Assembly: GCF_004217285.1 (NCBI RefSeq)
Contig: NZ_SHKS01000012.1
Coordinates: 52,984 to 116,983 of the forward strand
Length of the DNA stretch: 64,000 nucleotides
From: Streptomyces sp. BK239
GTDB taxonomy: Bacteria; Actinomycetota; Actinomycetes; Streptomycetales; Streptomycetaceae
Reading direction: 5' to 3'
Shown here in pieces: positions 39,377-46,882 of the stretch (position 1 is its first letter; each line of letters starts with the position of its first letter). Made by a program: the position numbers and the translations under genes. Under the pieces are notes generated by a model. That model made no database searches. It was not told the DNA's origin and was given only the letters and a program-made list of their open reading frames with translations.

Positions 39377-39408
39377 CTGGCCGACGGGACTCCGGTCCCG
39401 TCGGCCAG
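39377..39408 (+). terminator. Perfect 14-bp terminator after infB
   Basis: CTGGCCGACGGGAC (39377-39390), loop TCCG, then its exact complement (39395-39408). It partly separates infB from the next genes. Confidence 0.8.
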
Positions 39409-39565
39409 CGGCCCGTTACGGGCAGTGCCGCGGCCCACGCCTGCGGGCGTGCCCGCCGGAAACTCTGTCGAGCCTCCGGCGGGTACGCGGTACCGTTCTT
39501 GATGCCCCTGCTCCATGGAGGGCAGGGCCATCTATCCCGCGCCGGCGGGTGAACCGGCTGTACAC

Positions 39566-39859
39566 ATGTACGTGGGGACTCTGTCCTTCGACCTGCTCCT
39601 CGGCGACGTCCGGTCGCTGAAGGAGAAGCGCTCCGTCGTCCGCCCGATCGTCGCCGAGCTCCAGCGCAAGTACGCGGTGAGCGCGGCCGAGGTGGACCAC
39701 CAGGACCTGCACCGCCGGGCCGTCGTCGGCCTGGCCGTGGTGTCCGGTGACGCGGAGCACCTGACCGACGTACTGGACCGTTGCGAACGGCTGGTCGCCG
39801 GCCGCCCCGAAGTCGAGCTGCTGTCGGTCAGACGCCGCTTCCACGGGGAAGACGACTGA
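39566..39859 (+). CDS. DUF503 (YlxP-like) small protein
   Basis: 97 residues, matching the family length. The conserved segments are MYVGTLSFDLLLGDVRSLKEKRSVVRPIVAELQRKYAVSAAEVD and HQDLHRRAVVGLAVVSGD. The family sits between infB and rbfA in many Gram-positives; its molecular role is not established. ATG 39566 begins the conserved sequence, whereas the upstream ATG 39515 adds 17 unconserved residues. Confidence 0.9.
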   Translation: MYVGTLSFDLLLGDVRSLKEKRSVVRPIVAELQRKYAVSAAEVDHQDLHRRAVVGLAVVSGDAEHLTDVLDRCERLVAGRPEVELLSVRRRFHGEDD

Positions 39860-39912
39860 CCGGACACGGACCACACAACGCAAGCAGAAGAACAAGAACG
39901 GGAGACGGACCA

Positions 39913-40362
39913 GTGGCCGACAACGCGCGCGCCAAGAGGCTGGCGGACCTCATCCGAGAGGTGGTGGCCCAGAAGCTGCAGCGCGGGATCAAGGACCCGC
40001 GGCTCGGTTCCCACGTCACCATCACGGACACCCGCGTCACGGGTGACCTCAGGGAGGCGACCGTCTTCTACACCGTGTACGGGGACGACGAGGAGCGGAA
40101 GGCCGCGGCCGCCGGACTGGAGAGCGCCAAGGGCATCCTGCGCTCCGAGGTGGGCCGTGCCGCCGGCGTGAAGTTCACCCCGACGCTCGCCTTCGTCGCC
40201 GACGCCCTCCCGGACAACGCGCGCACCATCGAGGACCTCCTCGACAAGGCGCGCCAGTCCGACGAGAAGGTGCGCGAGGCGTCCGCGGGCGCCGCGTACG
40301 CCGCCGGCGCCGACCCGTACCGCAAGCCCGATGAGGACGAGACGGACGACTCCGCCGAATGA
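39913..40362 (+). CDS. rbfA: Ribosome-binding factor A
   Basis: 149-residue KH-type factor for 16S rRNA 5'-end maturation of the 30S subunit. NARAKRLADLIREVVAQKLQRGIKDPRLG and VTITDTRVTGDLREATVFYTVYG are diagnostic. An acidic C-terminal tail (KPDEDETDDSAE) is typical of actinobacteria. GTG 39913 follows GGGAG. Its stop overlaps the truB ATG. Confidence 0.95.
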   Translation: MADNARAKRLADLIREVVAQKLQRGIKDPRLGSHVTITDTRVTGDLREATVFYTVYGDDEERKAAAAGLESAKGILRSEVGRAAGVKFTPTLAFVADALPDNARTIEDLLDKARQSDEKVREASAGAAYAAGADPYRKPDEDETDDSAE

Positions 40363-41264
40363 ACCGCAAGCACAACGCGCCCGACGGCCTCGTCATCGTC
40401 GACAAGCCGTCGGGCTTCACCTCGCACGACGTCGTGGCCAAGATGCGGGGGATCGCGGGGACCCGCCGCGTCGGCCACGCCGGCACGCTCGACCCGATGG
40501 CGACGGGCGTCCTCGTCCTCGGCGTGGAGAAGGCGACCAAACTCCTCGGGCACCTCGCCCTCACCGAGAAGGAGTACCTGGGGACCGTCCGGCTGGGCCA
40601 GAACACCGTGACGGACGACGCCGAGGGGGAGATCACCTCCGCCACCGACGCCTCCCGGGTCACCCGGGACGCGATCGACGCCGGCGTCGCCAAGCTGACC
40701 GGCGACATCATGCAGGTCCCGTCCAAGGTCAGCGCCATCAAGATCAACGGCGTGCGCTCCTACAAGCGGGCCCGTGAGGGCGAGGAGTTCGAGATCCCCG
40801 CCCGCCCGGTGACCGTCTCGTCGTTCACGGTCTACGACGTCCGGGAGGCCGTCGCCGAGGACGGCACCCCCGTCATGGACCTGGTCGTCTCGGTGGTGTG
40901 CTCCTCCGGCACCTACATCCGCGCCCTCGCCCGCGACCTCGGCGCCGACCTGGGGGTCGGCGGCCACCTCACCGCGCTGCGCCGCACCCGCGTCGGCCCC
41001 TACGGCCTGGACTCCGCGCGCACCCTCGACCAGCTCCAGGAGGAGCTGAGCGTGATGCCGATCGCCCAGGCCGCCGCGGCCGCGTTCCCCCGCTGGGACG
41101 TCGACGCCCGAAGGGCCCGCCTGCTCATGAACGGCGTCCGACTGGAGATGCCCGAGGAGTACGCCGGTGCCGGCGCCGTGGCCGTCTTCGACCCGGAGGG
41201 CCGTTTCCTCGCGCTGGTGGAGGAACAGAAGGGCAAGGCCAAGAGCCTGGCCGTCCTCGGCTGA
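40359..41264 (+). CDS. truB: tRNA pseudouridine(55) synthase
   Basis: 301-residue enzyme making pseudouridine 55 in the tRNA T-loop. The catalytic aspartate lies in GHAGTLDPMATGVL; KPSGFTSHDVVAKMR, KYLG-type EKEYLGTVRLG and SSGTYIRALARDLG are also conserved. A C-terminal PUA-like segment follows. ATG 40359 overlaps the rbfA stop by four bases, so rbfA-truB are coupled. Confidence 0.96.
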   Translation: MNRKHNAPDGLVIVDKPSGFTSHDVVAKMRGIAGTRRVGHAGTLDPMATGVLVLGVEKATKLLGHLALTEKEYLGTVRLGQNTVTDDAEGEITSATDASRVTRDAIDAGVAKLTGDIMQVPSKVSAIKINGVRSYKRAREGEEFEIPARPVTVSSFTVYDVREAVAEDGTPVMDLVVSVVCSSGTYIRALARDLGADLGVGGHLTALRRTRVGPYGLDSARTLDQLQEELSVMPIAQAAAAAFPRWDVDARRARLLMNGVRLEMPEEYAGAGAVAVFDPEGRFLALVEEQKGKAKSLAVLG

Positions 41265-41274
41265 CCCGGACCGC

Positions 41275-41320
41275 CCGTGGAGCGGCGGCACACGGGGCCT
41301 GCTGTGCCGCCGCTCCACGG
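41275..41320 (+). terminator. Perfect 18-bp terminator after truB
   Basis: CCGTGGAGCGGCGGCACA (41275-41292) and its exact complement (41303-41320) around a 10-base loop, followed by TCCCCCCT. It ends the nusA-truB region. Confidence 0.88.
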
Positions 41321-41349
41321 TCCCCCCTCGGTTCCCCCACCCCTAGGCT

Positions 41350-41365
41350 GTGTCCGACGGGACAC
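41350..41365. promoter_or_regulatory. Dyad GTGTCC-N4-GGACAC upstream of the NTPase gene
   Basis: A 16-bp inverted repeat about 175 bp before the fusion protein's start and just after the truB terminator. It could be an operator; no matching regulator is known in the window. Confidence 0.35.
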
Positions 41366-41538
41366 GTTCATTCACCCGTCCGGCAGGCGCTCGGAGTCAA
41401 CCCGGGGAGCGCAAGGGGGCGCGTTCGCCTCGCGCGCTGGTCCTGCCGATCTTTCCGGGCCTACCGTTCGGGCTGCGGAGCGGCAAGCTCTGCGGACGGC
41501 AGACAGCAGCGGAAGCGGACGGGCGCAGAGGTACGACG

Positions 41539-44500
41539 ATGAACGAACGGCGCCCGCGCCCTGACGAGACCGCGCGCCCGGACGACACCGGAGAACCGGG
41601 TGAATCGGGTGTCGCCTCCGGTTCGGGTGGTGTCTCCCCTCGTTCGGGTGCCTCCTCCCGTCCGGGTGTCTCAGCCCGCCCCTTCCTTCCCCCCGACCGC
41701 TCCCTCGTCCGCTTCCGCGACCCTCTGGGCCGGCCGCGCGGCGTCGGGTTCCTCGCCGACCATCACGGCACGGTCCTCACCGGCCACGAGGTCGTCGACG
41801 GCCTGACGCCTCTCGTCGTGGAGGACGCCGACGGGCGCGGCCACGCGGTGCACCCCGACGCGGTGACCGCGTTGCCGGAGCTCGGCCTGGCGCTCGTGCA
41901 CATCGAGGGGCTCGACGGCGAGCCGCTGCCGCTCACCGTCCGCGACCACGTGGAGGCGGGCGCCTACGTCCGCCTGACCGCCGGGTGCTGGCGTGAGGCA
42001 CGCGTGCTGGCCTCGGCCCCCGCGACCTACATCGCCGCGCACGGCTCCCGTCTCCTCCACGGTGCACTGGAGTTGGCGATCGGCACGGCCGGCCGGGACG
42101 CGCTGCGGCGCGGCGGCGGTGCGGCCGGCGGCCCGGTGCTCGACGCCGCGACCGGCGCCGTCGTCGCCGTCCTGGGCACCGCCCTCAGCACCGGCCACCG
42201 CGAGGCCGGCTTCGCCGTCCCGCTGCGCCCCGCCCCCTCCGACGGCCCCCTCGCCGACCTGCTCGCCCGCAACGCGGCGACGGTCCCGGCCTACGGCGCC
42301 GACCTCAATCCCGCGGCCCTGCTGGAGCTCACGGCCACCTCGGTCGGGTCCGACTTCCTCACAGCGGTGCCACCGGTCGAACGCCCCGTCATCGCGAGGG
42401 AGTTCGCCGACTTCACCGAGGGCCCGGCGGCCGTGCTCGCCCTCGTCGGAGCGCCGGGCAGCGGCCGTACGACCGAACTCGCGGCGCTCGCCGCCCGTCG
42501 CGCCCGGGACCCCCGGCCGGCGCCCACTCTGTGGCTGCGCGGCGCCGACCTCCGGGAGGAGGACGCCTCGATCGCGGACGCGGCCCGGCGGGCGCTGACC
42601 CGCGCGGCCCGTATCGTGACCGCCTCCCGGCCGGTCCAGGGCGACCCCGGCGAGCTCACCCCGGAGCGACTCGCTCGGCTCGCCCGAAGTGCCGGCCGCC
42701 CCCTGCTGCTGCTCCTCGACGGACCCGAGGAGATGCCCCCGGCCCCGGCGGACCGCCTGCGGGAGTGGACCGACGCGACGGCCGGGTGGCTGCGGGAGGC
42801 CGGGGCGCGGCTGGTGGTGGCGTGCCGCGCCGAGTACTGGGAGGAGGCCGGGGCCCGCTACCCCGCCGAGCTGCTGCACGGCCGTACGGCCCCGGCACTG
42901 CCCCCGTGCGTCCTCCTCGGCGATCTCACCCCGGCCGAGGCGCGGGAGGCCCGCGCCCGCTACGGCGCCCCGGACGCCGAGCTCACCGACGCCGACGCCC
43001 GCCACCCCCTCACGCTGCGCCTCTACGCCGAGGTCCGCGCCGCCCTGCCCGAGGCCCCCGGCGTCCCCGTGGACCGCGACGCCGTGTTCGCCGCGTACCT
43101 GGATCTGGTGTGCCTGCGCGTCGCGGTGCGGCTGGCCGCTGAGAACGGCGTGCGCGGCACCGCCGTGCGACTGCTCGCGGCGAAGGTGGCCGGACAGGTC
43201 CACGAGGCGGCCCGGCGCAGCCTCGGGCCGGGCCAGGGAGCGTTGGACCGCGCCGCCTTCGAGGCGGTGTTCCCCTGGGGGCCCGCTCCCGCCCGGCTCG
43301 GCGGCGGCACCGGCTGGGCGTCCGCCGTCCTCGCCGAGGGCCTGTTCGTGCCCGCGGGCTCCGGCTACCGCTTCGCCCACGAGGAGCTCGCCGACTGGGT
43401 CCAGGGCGCCCATCTCGACCTGGACGAGGCCCTGAACGTCCTGGTGCGCGGACGGGGCCGCCGCGGCTCCCTCGGCGACACCCGCCCGCTGCCCGTCCCA
43501 CACCACCGCATCGGCCCCGTCGTCCAGGCCCTGCTGCTCCTCGCCCGCCACCACGGCCCACGCCGACTCTCCGACACCTTGGGGGAGTTGACGTCCGCGC
43601 TGCGCGCCGACCCCGACGCATGGTGGGCCGCACGCCTGCTGGCCGAGACCCTGCGCGGCGTCCATGACGCGATGCCGTACCTCGGCGTCCTGCGCCCGCT
43701 GGCCGACCTCGTGGCGCGGTGGCCGTGGCGGGGGCGGTCCGGCGGGCCGACGGGGGGCGCGGGGCCGTGGGGCCGGGCTGCTGAGCCGCCGAGCGCGTCT
43801 TGCGAGCGGCCGGGTGCGTCTTGTGAGCCGCCGAGCGAGTTCGCCCCGGACTTCTGGGCCGCGCTCGCGCTTCCCGTCGACGCCCGTCTCGACCTCCTGC
43901 GCCGGCTGGTCGTCGCCGACGCCGCCCCGCACGCCGCCGACGCGCCCCGCTACCTCGACGCCGTCGCCCGCCTCCTCACCGCCGACCCCCTCGCCGTACA
44001 GCCGCAGCTCACCCTCTGGTTCGACGACGAGCGCCCGCTGCCCGCGACGCCGCACGCCACCGTCGCGACGGCCGCGCAGGCGCTGCTGCACACCCACCGG
44101 CACACGGCGCCGGACGACCTCGTCGAACTCCTCGCCGACCGCGCCCACGCCCGCGCCGACGAGCTCCTCGCCGTCCTGGCCGAGGAGGAACCGTCCGCAC
44201 TGTGCCGGGCCGTGCACCGCTGGGCGCACGACGAACGGCCGGTCCGCCGCGTCGCCGCCACGGCGTACGCCCTGCGCGTCGCGCCCCACGCCCGCACCGC
44301 CGCCGACCGCGAACTGCTGCGCGACGCGGCCCGCGCACTGCTCACCCGCCCTGCCGATCCCGCGCCCGCCCCACACGAGGAAGCCGTGGTCCGTCGCCAC
44401 GGGGCGCTCACTCCGCACGAGGGCGCGCTCGCGTTGCTGCACGCCCTCGCCGACGCCGGCGCACCCGCGCTGTCCCGCCGTGTCACCGCCCGCGCCGCCC

Positions 44501-44613
44501 TGGAGAACGGTCCGCCGTCCGTCGTGTCCCCGTGTGACGCCCCGTCCGTGCGTGGGCCGAGTCACAGCACCCATGCCGATGCGGGCCGGGGCCACCCGGC
44601 ATGGCACTCTTAG
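41539..44613 (+). CDS. Trypsin-like domain fused to STAND/AAA-type NTPase
   Basis: 1024 residues. Residues 1-52 are a low-complexity Ser/Gly/Arg tail. A chymotrypsin-fold domain (about 53-245) has VRFRDPLGRPRGVGFLADHHGTVLTGHEVV with H83 at the His position, but the nucleophile motif is GGAAGGPVLD: the expected Ser is A196. The NTPase follows with Walker A GAPGSGRTT (304-312) and Walker B LLLLLDGPEE (D394), then LVVACRAEYW and a long helical-repeat C-terminus. No transmembrane segment is obvious. ATG 41539 lies after AGAGG. Signal-sensing roles are known for such fusions, but this one's role is unknown. Confidence 0.75.
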   Translation: MNERRPRPDETARPDDTGEPGESGVASGSGGVSPRSGASSRPGVSARPFLPPDRSLVRFRDPLGRPRGVGFLADHHGTVLTGHEVVDGLTPLVVEDADGRGHAVHPDAVTALPELGLALVHIEGLDGEPLPLTVRDHVEAGAYVRLTAGCWREARVLASAPATYIAAHGSRLLHGALELAIGTAGRDALRRGGGAAGGPVLDAATGAVVAVLGTALSTGHREAGFAVPLRPAPSDGPLADLLARNAATVPAYGADLNPAALLELTATSVGSDFLTAVPPVERPVIAREFADFTEGPAAVLALVGAPGSGRTTELAALAARRARDPRPAPTLWLRGADLREEDASIADAARRALTRAARIVTASRPVQGDPGELTPERLARLARSAGRPLLLLLDGPEEMPPAPADRLREWTDATAGWLREAGARLVVACRAEYWEEAGARYPAELLHGRTAPALPPCVLLGDLTPAEAREARARYGAPDAELTDADARHPLTLRLYAEVRAALPEAPGVPVDRDAVFAAYLDLVCLRVAVRLAAENGVRGTAVRLLAAKVAGQVHEAARRSLGPGQGALDRAAFEAVFPWGPAPARLGGGTGWASAVLAEGLFVPAGSGYRFAHEELADWVQGAHLDLDEALNVLVRGRGRRGSLGDTRPLPVPHHRIGPVVQALLLLARHHGPRRLSDTLGELTSALRADPDAWWAARLLAETLRGVHDAMPYLGVLRPLADLVARWPWRGRSGGPTGGAGPWGRAAEPPSASCERPGASCEPPSEFAPDFWAALALPVDARLDLLRRLVVADAAPHAADAPRYLDAVARLLTADPLAVQPQLTLWFDDERPLPATPHATVATAAQALLHTHRHTAPDDLVELLADRAHARADELLAVLAEEEPSALCRAVHRWAHDERPVRRVAATAYALRVAPHARTAADRELLRDAARALLTRPADPAPAPHEEAVVRRHGALTPHEGALALLHALADAGAPALSRRVTARAALENGPPSVVSPCDAPSVRGPSHSTHADAGRGHPAWHS
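41600..41685 (+). repeat. Imperfect 18-21-bp repeat in the fusion protein N-tail
   Basis: Four or more variants of TCGGGTGTCTCC-CGT-like units encode a Ser/Gly/Arg run (SGVASGSGGVSPRSGASSR). A second similar array lies at about 43785-43840 in a linker (SASCERPGASCEPPSE). Confidence 0.6.
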
Positions 44614-44705
44614 AGCTGCGTACGGGTCGCTGCGTAAGCGGTCGACGAACACACGTACGAAGCAACCGACGTACGACACGGACACGGGTTCGAGGAGCGG
44701 TCACA

Positions 44706-45650
44706 GTGCAGCGCTGGCGTGGCTTGGAGGACATCCCCCAGGACTGGGGGCGCAGCGTCGTCACCATCGGTTCGTACGACGGGGTGCACCGCGGCCACCA
44801 GCTGATCATCCGGCACGCGGTCGAGCGCGCCCGTGACCTGGGCGTGCCCTCCGTCGTCGTCACCTTCGACCCGCACCCCAGCGAGGTCGTCCGCCCGGGC
44901 AGCCACCCGCCGCTGCTCGCCCCGCACCACCGCCGGGCCGAGCTGATGGCCGACCTGGGCGTGGACGCGGTGCTGATCCTCCCGTTCACGACCGAGTTCT
45001 CGAAGCTGTCGCCCGCGGACTTCGTCGTCAAGGTCCTCGTCGACAAGCTGCACGCCAAGGCGGTCGTCGAGGGCCCCAACTTCCGCTTCGGCCACAAGGC
45101 GGCGGGCGACGTCGAGTTCCTGACCGAGCAGGGCAAGGTCTACGACTTCGAGGTCGAGGTCGTCGACCTGTACGTGACCGGCGAGGCGGGCGGCGGCGAG
45201 CCGTTCTCCTCCACCCTGACCCGGCGCCTGGTCGCCGAGGGGGACGTGACCGGCGCCGGCGAGATCCTCGGCCGCCCGCACCGGGTGGAGGGCGTGGTCG
45301 TACGCGGCGCCCAGCGGGGCCGTGAACTGGGCTTCCCCACGGCAAACGTCGAGACGCTGCCCCACACCGCGATCCCCGCCGACGGCGTCTACGCCGGCTG
45401 GCTGCACGCGGGCGGCGAGGCGATGCCGGCCGCGATCTCCGTGGGCACCAACCCGCAGTTCGACGGCACCGAGCGCACGGTGGAGGCGTACGCGATCGAC
45501 CGCGTCGGCCTGGACCTGTACGGGCTGCACGTCGCCGTCGACTTCCTCGCCTTCGTCCGCGGCCAGGCGAAGTTCGAGTCCCTGGAGGGGCTGCTGGAGC
45601 AGATGGCGCAGGACGTGAAGCGCTGCCGGGAACTGGTGGCGGCGGGCTAG
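44706..45650 (+). CDS. ribF: Bifunctional riboflavin kinase / FAD synthetase
   Basis: 314-residue enzyme making FMN then FAD. The N-terminal FAD synthetase domain has SVVTIGSYDGVHRGHQLII (nucleotidyl transferase HxGH) and VVEGPNFRFGHKAAGD. The C-terminal kinase domain has HRVEGVVVRGAQRGRELGFPTANVE (ATP-binding, PTAN). GTG 44706 follows GGAG at 44693. The stop TAG is 45648-45650; its G is the first base of an insertion sequence, which has thus replaced the original downstream base without changing the protein. Confidence 0.95.
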   Translation: MQRWRGLEDIPQDWGRSVVTIGSYDGVHRGHQLIIRHAVERARDLGVPSVVVTFDPHPSEVVRPGSHPPLLAPHHRRAELMADLGVDAVLILPFTTEFSKLSPADFVVKVLVDKLHAKAVVEGPNFRFGHKAAGDVEFLTEQGKVYDFEVEVVDLYVTGEAGGGEPFSSTLTRRLVAEGDVTGAGEILGRPHRVEGVVVRGAQRGRELGFPTANVETLPHTAIPADGVYAGWLHAGGEAMPAAISVGTNPQFDGTERTVEAYAIDRVGLDLYGLHVAVDFLAFVRGQAKFESLEGLLEQMAQDVKRCRELVAAG

Positions 45651-45663
45651 TGTCCTGCGCCAG
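45650..45663 (+). repeat. Left terminal inverted repeat of the IS
   Basis: GTGTCCTGCGCCAG, directly after TA. Exact match to the reverse complement of the right end. Confidence 0.92.
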
Positions 45664-45684
45664 TAGTTGATCGTTAGTAGTTGT

Positions 45685-46806
45685 GTGACTTCTGCTGTTG
45701 GTGCGTCAGTTCCTCGTCGGGGCCCGAAGCTGGAACCGTTGCTGCTGTCTGATGACGAGCGGGCGGAGTTGGAGCGGTGGACGCGTCGGGCGACATCGGC
45801 CCAGGCCCTGGCCTTGCGGGCGCGGATTGTGCTGGCGTGCGCTGGTCCGGAGGTCCCGCCGATCGTCGTGGTGGCCCGCGAGTTGCGGGTGGCCGCCGAC
45901 ACCGTCCGCAAGTGGCGGCGGCGGTTCCTCGCGGAGCGGCTGGACGGCCTGGCCGACGAGCCCCGGCCGGGCCGGCCGCCCACGATCAGCGTCGACCAGG
46001 TGGAGGCGGTTGTGGTCACGACGCTGGAGGAGATCCCGAAGAACGCCACCCACTGGTCGCGGAAGTCGATGGCCGAGCGCAGCGGCCTGTCCAAGTCCAC
46101 CGTCGGCCGGATCTGGCGGAAGTTCCAGCTCAAGCCGCACCTGGCGGACACCTTCAAGCTGTCGACGGACCCGTTGTTCGTGGAGAAGGTCTACGACGTC
46201 GTGGGTCTGTATTTCAACCCGCCCGAGGGTGCGGTGGTCCTCTCGGTGGACGAGAAGTCGCAGATACAGGCCCTGGACCGGTCTCAGCCGGTGCTGCCGA
46301 TAATGCCCGGCATGCCCGAGCGGCGTACCCACGACTACGTCCGCAACGGGCTGACCACCTTGTTCGCCGCGTTCGATGTCGCCACCGGCGAGGTCATCAC
46401 TGCCCTGCACCGTCGGCACCGGGCCGTGGAGTTCAAAAAGTTCCTGATCCGGATCGACAAGGAGGTGCCCGCGCACCTGCAGGTCCACTTGATCGTGGAC
46501 AATTACGGCACCCACAAGACTCCCGCGATCAAGGCCTGGCTGGCCAAACACCCCAGGTTCGAGTTGCACTTCACCCCGACCGGCTCCTCCTGGATCAACC
46601 AGGTCGAGCGGTGGTTCGGCTACCTGGCCCACCAGATGATCCGCCGCGGCGCACACAAGAACATCCAGGCCCTCGAGGCCGACATCAGGGCATGGGTCAA
46701 GGACTGGAACGAAGACCCCAAGCCGTTCATCTGGACCAAGACAGCCCAAGAGATCCTCGACTCCCTCGCCCGCTTCTGCCGACGGATCTCTGGCGCAGGA
46801 CACTAG
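45685..46806 (+). CDS. IS630-family DDE transposase
   Basis: 373 residues from GTG 45685 (an upstream TTG at 45667 is an alternative). N-terminal helix-turn-helix domains (SAQALALRARIVLACAG; VAADTVRKWRRRFLAERLDGLADEPRPGRPP) bind the ends. The catalytic triad is in VLSVDEKSQIQAL (D), LIVDNYGTHKT (D) and SSWINQVERWFGYL (E). The frame is intact. The stop TAG is built from the target TA and the flanking G, so it lies partly outside the element. Confidence 0.93.
   Translation: MTSAVGASVPRRGPKLEPLLLSDDERAELERWTRRATSAQALALRARIVLACAGPEVPPIVVVARELRVAADTVRKWRRRFLAERLDGLADEPRPGRPPTISVDQVEAVVVTTLEEIPKNATHWSRKSMAERSGLSKSTVGRIWRKFQLKPHLADTFKLSTDPLFVEKVYDVVGLYFNPPEGAVVLSVDEKSQIQALDRSQPVLPIMPGMPERRTHDYVRNGLTTLFAAFDVATGEVITALHRRHRAVEFKKFLIRIDKEVPAHLQVHLIVDNYGTHKTPAIKAWLAKHPRFELHFTPTGSSWINQVERWFGYLAHQMIRRGAHKNIQALEADIRAWVKDWNEDPKPFIWTKTAQEILDSLARFCRRISGAGH
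46790..46790. other. First base of the IS right end
   Basis: Junction marker: 46790 begins the right inverted repeat; host DNA resumes with TA at 46804. The flanking host DNA reads GCGGGC-TA-GCCGCG when the element is removed. Confidence 0.8.
46790..46803 (-). repeat. Right terminal inverted repeat of the IS
   Basis: CTGGCGCAGGACAC, followed by the second TA. It encodes the last residues of the transposase. Confidence 0.92.
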
Positions 46807-46826
46807 CCGCGACTCGCGCGCACAGG

Positions 46827-46862
46827 AAGGGCGGCCGGTGTCCTGGGACACCGGCCGCCCTT
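46827..46862. terminator. Bidirectional terminator ribF / MinD-like gene
   Basis: AAGGGCGGCCGGTGTCC (46827-46843) pairs with its exact complement (46846-46862). It was the natural ribF terminator before the IS inserted 180 bp... in front of it; it also ends the convergent MinD-like gene. Confidence 0.8.
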
Positions 46863-46882
46863 CATGCTTCACCCGTCACGGC

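Larger units (their letters stand above)
45650..46803 (+). mobile_element. IS630-family insertion sequence, complete
   Basis: 1154-bp element with perfect 14-bp terminal inverted repeats, GTGTCCTGCGCCAG at 45650-45663 and its complement at 46790-46803. It is flanked by the TA target duplication of IS630/Tc1 elements (45648-45649 and 46804-46805). It holds one intact transposase gene. Removing it and one TA restores an uninterrupted ribF-terminator junction. It is probably a recent arrival. Confidence 0.93.

Noticed and set aside
41350..41538. N-terminal extension of the NTPase fusion from ATG 41350
   Set aside because: The extra 63 residues are low-complexity and overlap a dyad; ATG 41539 has AGAGG at good spacing.
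46790..46803. Second partial IS or composite transposon
   Set aside because: Only one pair of ends and one TA duplication are present, so it is a single simple insertion.
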